In this document: positions 40,614 to 43,681 of the stretch, piece after piece
Layout of the letters: every line of letters begins with the position of its first letter
Numbering within the stretch: position 1 is the first letter of the stretch
The notes under the pieces: model-generated
Databases searched by the model: none
Seen by the model: the letters and a program-made list of their open reading frames with translations, nothing else
What the model was told of the DNA's origin: nothing
Source: Bacteroidaceae bacterium
GTDB lineage: Bacteria; Bacteroidota; Bacteroidia; Bacteroidales; Bacteroidaceae
Reading direction: 5' to 3'
DNA: 43,681 nt
Assembly: GCA_017617315.1 (NCBI GenBank)
Contig: JAFZWM010000017.1
Location: forward strand, 1 to 43,681
Position numbers and translations under genes: made by a program

Positions 40614-42641
40614 ATGAGAGTAAAAAGTTTTATCTTAATGTCATTTGCAGCAACAACAATGGCTTTTGCACAAGACAACTTAAAATCGGGCTTGCGCTTG
40701 GAGAATTTCGACAAGAGTGTACGCCCTGGCGACGACTTCTATGAGTTTGCTTGCGGCGGCTGGATGAAGAACAATCCGCTGTCTGACGAGTATTCACGCT
40801 ACGGTTCATTCGACAAGATTGCCGAGGACAACCGCAAGCAGCTTAACGACCTGATTCTCGAGATCTCTGGCAAGAGCAACGAGAAGGGCAGCGTTGCATA
40901 CAAGATTGCAACCCTCTACAATCAGGTTATGGACAGCACAACGCTTAACAAGGACGGCGTAAAGCCTCTGATGGCAGACCTCAAGCAGATTCGTGCCATC
41001 AAGAAGAATACCGAAATCTTCCCGATGATGGTAAAGCTTTCGCACAAGGGCGTTGGCGGCTACTTCTACACAGGCATCGAGGCCGACATGAAGGACAGCA
41101 AGAACAACATTGTAGGCATGGGTCAGAGCGGTCTGTCGCTCGGTCAGAAAGACTACTATGTTGATACCGACGAGCACACAAAGGAGATTATGACAGCCTT
41201 CCGCAAGCACATCGTAAAGATGTTCATGCTTGTTGGCGACAATGAGAAAACTGCCACTCGCAAGATGGAGGACGTGCTCCGCATCGAGACTCGCATCGCC
41301 AAGGCTTCAAAGAGCCGTACCGAGCTCCGCGACCCTGAGAGCAACTATCACAAGACAGCATATTCAGCCCTGAAGAATGCTTACAAGAACATCGACTTCG
41401 ACTTTATCTTCAAGTCATGGAAGGTTGATACTCCTGAGTTCATCGACCTTGGCCAGCCAGAGCAGATGCTCGAGGTAAACGCCATCCTTCGCGACGAGAA
41501 GGTTGAGGCTCAGAAGGCATATCTTGAGTGGCACTACATAGACGAGGCTGCCAACTATCTTACCGACGAAATCCGCAAGGTTAACTTCGAATTCTACGGT
41601 AAGACTCTGAGCGGTCGTCTTCAGCAGACTCCACGCTGGAAGCGTGCCGTAAGCCTTTGCAGCGGCGTGCTTGGCGAGGCAGTTGGTCAGATGTACGTAG
41701 AGAAGTATTTCCCTGCATCTCACAAGGAGCGCATGGTAAACCTCGTAAAGAACCTTCAGGTGGCTCTTGGCGAGCGCATCAAGGCTCAGGACTGGATGAG
41801 CGAGGAGACAAAGAAGGTGGCTCTCGACAAGCTTAACAGCTTCTACGTTAAGATTGGCTACCCAGACAAGTGGAGAGACTATTCACACATGAACATCACA
41901 ACAGACAAGAGCCTGTGGGAGAACATCATGACTGTTAGCGAGTGCGAGGCTGCATACGCAATTGAGAAGAAGTACAACAAGCCTGTCGACCGCGACGAGT
42001 GGTTCATGACTCCTCAGACCGTTAACGCTTATTACAACCCAACAACAAACGAGATCTGCTTCCCTGCCGGAATCCTTCAGTACCCATTCTTCGACATGGA
42101 GGCTGACGATGCTTTCAACTACGGAGCAATCGGCGTTGTTATCGGTCATGAGATGACTCACGGATTCGACGATCAGGGTCGCCAGTTCGACAAGGACGGT
42201 AACCTTCACGAGTGGTGGGCAGCCGGCGATGCTGATAAGTTCACGGCTCATGTTACTCCGCTTGCCGATTTCTTCAGCAACATCAACGTTCTCGACGACC
42301 TTAAGGCTAACGGTAAGCTCACCCTTGGCGAGAACCTTGCCGACCACGGTGGCTTGCAGGTTGCTTATCAGGCATTCCTCAACGCAACAAAGGATGCTCC
42401 TCTCAAGGATAAGGACGGCTTTACTCCAGCACAGCGTTTCTTCCTTGCCTATGCAACCGTTTGGGCAGGCAACATCCGCGAGGCTGAAATACGCAAGCGC
42501 ACAAAGAGCGACCCTCATGCACTTGGCCGCTGGCGTGTAAACGGAACTCTTCCACACATCAACTCATGGTACGAGGCGTTTGGCGTTAAGGAAGGCGACA
42601 AGCTTTTCGTTCCAGCCAAGGAGCGCGTAGACATCTGGTAA
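40614..42641 (+). CDS. pepO: M13-family (neprilysin/PepO-like) metallopeptidase
   Basis: A 675-residue secreted zinc endopeptidase. It has a signal peptide (1-19), N-terminal M13 domain (about 35-420) and catalytic domain. Zinc ligands are His512 and His516 in GHEMTH, with Glu573 in GENLADHGG. The substrate-binding NAYYNP motif and ...VNGTLPHINSWYEAF are present. The C-terminus ends VDIW where human neprilysin has CRVW, common in bacterial members. It cleaves peptides of modest length at hydrophobic residues, complementing the DPP-IV encoded at 13.3 kb. A terminator hairpin follows directly. Confidence 0.93.
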   Translation: MRVKSFILMSFAATTMAFAQDNLKSGLRLENFDKSVRPGDDFYEFACGGWMKNNPLSDEYSRYGSFDKIAEDNRKQLNDLILEISGKSNEKGSVAYKIATLYNQVMDSTTLNKDGVKPLMADLKQIRAIKKNTEIFPMMVKLSHKGVGGYFYTGIEADMKDSKNNIVGMGQSGLSLGQKDYYVDTDEHTKEIMTAFRKHIVKMFMLVGDNEKTATRKMEDVLRIETRIAKASKSRTELRDPESNYHKTAYSALKNAYKNIDFDFIFKSWKVDTPEFIDLGQPEQMLEVNAILRDEKVEAQKAYLEWHYIDEAANYLTDEIRKVNFEFYGKTLSGRLQQTPRWKRAVSLCSGVLGEAVGQMYVEKYFPASHKERMVNLVKNLQVALGERIKAQDWMSEETKKVALDKLNSFYVKIGYPDKWRDYSHMNITTDKSLWENIMTVSECEAAYAIEKKYNKPVDRDEWFMTPQTVNAYYNPTTNEICFPAGILQYPFFDMEADDAFNYGAIGVVIGHEMTHGFDDQGRQFDKDGNLHEWWAAGDADKFTAHVTPLADFFSNINVLDDLKANGKLTLGENLADHGGLQVAYQAFLNATKDAPLKDKDGFTPAQRFFLAYATVWAGNIREAEIRKRTKSDPHALGRWRVNGTLPHINSWYEAFGVKEGDKLFVPAKERVDIW

Positions 42642-42662
42642 GTTCTTTTATTTAATTATAAC

Positions 42663-42716
42663 AATGTTCCCCGAAAGGAGTTTTTTCCAGAACTCTTTTC
42701 GGGGAATTGTTGTTTT
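42663..42716 (+). terminator. Terminator, twin 1
   Basis: TTCCCCGAAAGGAGTT / AACTCTTTTCGGGGAA stem ending the M13 peptidase gene. An almost identical hairpin occurs at 43248-43298. Confidence 0.8.
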
Positions 42717-42721
42717 TTCTG

Positions 42722-42729
42722 TATATTTG
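42722..42729 (+). promoter_or_regulatory. -7 box for the barstar-like gene
   Basis: TATATTTG, an exact TAnnTTTG match, 31 bases before the ATG at 42760 and immediately after the terminator T-run. Confidence 0.5.
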
Positions 42730-42759
42730 TATGTGTCAAACTTTTGTATAAATAATTAA

Positions 42760-43230
42760 ATGTACTACTATCGAGATATAAATGAAGTTGAGACAGAAAT
42801 AAATAGTTTTGTAGCAAAGCTTGATTTGACAGACAATTTCCAAGATTTCATGGAACAATGTAATGTGAAATTAAAATTTCCTGATTATTTCGGATTTAAT
42901 TGGGAAGCCTTGAGAGATTGTCTGGAAGATTTTTCGTGGCTGGATGAGTCTACAATTATTATAATAATAGATTCTGTTCATTTATTGTCAAAATCAAATT
43001 TGCGTGATTATGCAAGATTATTCTGCGAGGTTGAGAAAAAGTGGATAGAGTATGGCGTAAAATATAATCTTGAACGTGATGAAATATATAATCAGTATAG
43101 AAGGCAATTGCGTTGGCTATCTGAAAATGAGATAAAGAAAATAGCTGTGCCACGGGATGTTAAATTCTATTTCAATGAAAACGAAAAGGAATATATTGAA
43201 GGGTTGATTAAAGATTTCGGTGATGGCTAA
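42760..43230 (+). CDS. Barstar-family protein (orphan immunity/antitoxin)
   Basis: A 156-residue acidic cytosolic protein. The segment LKFPDYFGFNWEALRDCLEDFSWL is the barstar signature (F/Y-F-G-x-N-W-D/E-A-L-x-D-x-L), the helix that plugs the active site of barnase-like RNases. It is longer than the roughly 90-residue Bacillus barstar, with an extra C-terminal region (about 100-156). No barnase-like toxin is next to it, so it is an orphan immunity gene. The AT-rich composition and placement between two near-identical terminators point to insertion. Immunity function is inferred. Confidence 0.8.
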   Translation: MYYYRDINEVETEINSFVAKLDLTDNFQDFMEQCNVKLKFPDYFGFNWEALRDCLEDFSWLDESTIIIIIDSVHLLSKSNLRDYARLFCEVEKKWIEYGVKYNLERDEIYNQYRRQLRWLSENEIKKIAVPRDVKFYFNENEKEYIEGLIKDFGDG

Positions 43231-43247
43231 TAATATCGGATAGTTAA

Positions 43248-43298
43248 TGTTCCCCGAAAGGAGTTTTTCTGAACTCTTTTTCGGGGAACTGTTCTTTT
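43248..43298 (+). terminator. Terminator, twin 2
   Basis: TTCCCCGAAAGGAGTT / AACTCTTTTTCGGGGAA stem ending the barstar-like gene. It is nearly the same sequence as 42663-42716. Confidence 0.8.
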
Positions 43299-43378
43299 CC
43301 TATCATCTTTTTCCGCATCAGACTGAATATTTTTGCTGAAAATATTATTTTTGTGCGTTGTATTCGTTCCATACACGG

Positions 43379-43681
43379 TCATCCAACAAATGTTATTCCC
43401 GTGCATTTTCCGAAGGCGTAAAGTTTCATGAACAGCATCATTTTCAAGAACACTCGTGGCATCAGTTCCACAAAGCGATTGTATGAAACTGCGTTCGGAA
43501 AATCCTTTCTTAGCTGCGTCAGAATACAGTTCAGATAATACTCCTTAAACGTCTTGTATGTGCCGAAATGATAGCACACGAGGATGGTCATAATCTCGCT
43601 TTCGCAGAGTTTTCCCTTGTGGTTTCTGCGGCGTTTTCCGCTACTGTGTTGAGATGGCAAACGGAGGTTATTCTTCAATTC
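43379..43681 (-). pseudogene. IS982-type transposase, truncated N-terminal fragment
   Basis: Open from the window edge to a TGA at 43381-43379. It contains KGKLCESEIMTILVCYHFG, YKTFKEYYLN, FPNAVSYNRFVELMP and the strand GKCTGITFV, where IS982 transposases normally continue with the first catalytic Asp (FVDST). Here the frame gives Gly and a stop, so the DDE core is missing and the fragment cannot be active. The 5' end lies outside the window. Confidence 0.75.

Noticed and set aside
1-43681. CRISPR arrays, rRNA and tRNA genes
   Set aside because: No regularly spaced direct repeats and no tRNA or rRNA landmarks were found on reading both strands.

Overview
The window is a Bacteroidota chromosome segment, most like Bacteroidales and probably Prevotella-related. 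Many genes have the Bacteroidota promoter (-7 TAnnTTTG, in several cases with a TTTG or TTG about 19-21 bases upstream), and start codons mostly lack Shine-Dalgarno sequences. The gene content agrees: a GldB-family lipoprotein, DUF4861 plus GH43, a CE7 esterase, an S9B dipeptidyl peptidase, an M13 peptidase, an OprO/P-type porin, DcuB and an ABC-F ATPase. No rRNA, tRNA or CRISPR was seen. All identifications come from reading the sequence; no database search was run.

Layout. Positions 1-90 are the last codons of an IS110-type transposase. Then come a membrane-anchored LytTR regulator, a lipoprotein/beta-barrel pair and two tandem paralogous lipoproteins. Positions 3.7-8.2 kb are an AT-rich accessory patch: a frameshifted secreted transglutaminase-like gene, then two tandem copies of a two-gene cassette. 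Each cassette has a secreted mini-Rhs protein with a DD-peptidase-like C-terminus and a secreted partner that I infer to be a periplasmic immunity protein. Positions 8.2-16.6 kb are housekeeping and glycan genes: GH43, DUF4861, gldB, an RsmI-like methyltransferase, DPP-IV and a TIGR01212 radical SAM protein.

Positions 16.5-27.4 kb are an accessory island bracketed by two direct copies of a dispersed repeat of about 120 bases. It holds small hypothetical genes, a repeat-rich spacer, a candidate 330-nt structured RNA with its own promoter and terminator, and a dynamin-like GTPase. Next are a second P-loop GTPase and a tail-anchored protein whose gene has an A9 run that could give two different C-termini. 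A separate AAA-ATPase/TOPRIM-like pair, resembling AbiL-type defence, and further hypotheticals complete it. From 28 kb onward are a low-molecular-weight phosphatase, ROK kinase, porin, DcuB, MATE exporter, cytidylate kinase-like protein, XseA, CE7 esterase, ABC-F and an M13 peptidase. The right end carries an orphan barstar-like gene between two near-identical terminators, and a truncated IS982-type transposase.

The strongest candidates for undescribed biology are the duplicated mini-Rhs cassettes (4.7-8.2 kb) and the structured RNA with the dynamin/GTPase/tail-anchored operon (17.9-22.8 kb), including the A9 alternative C-terminus.
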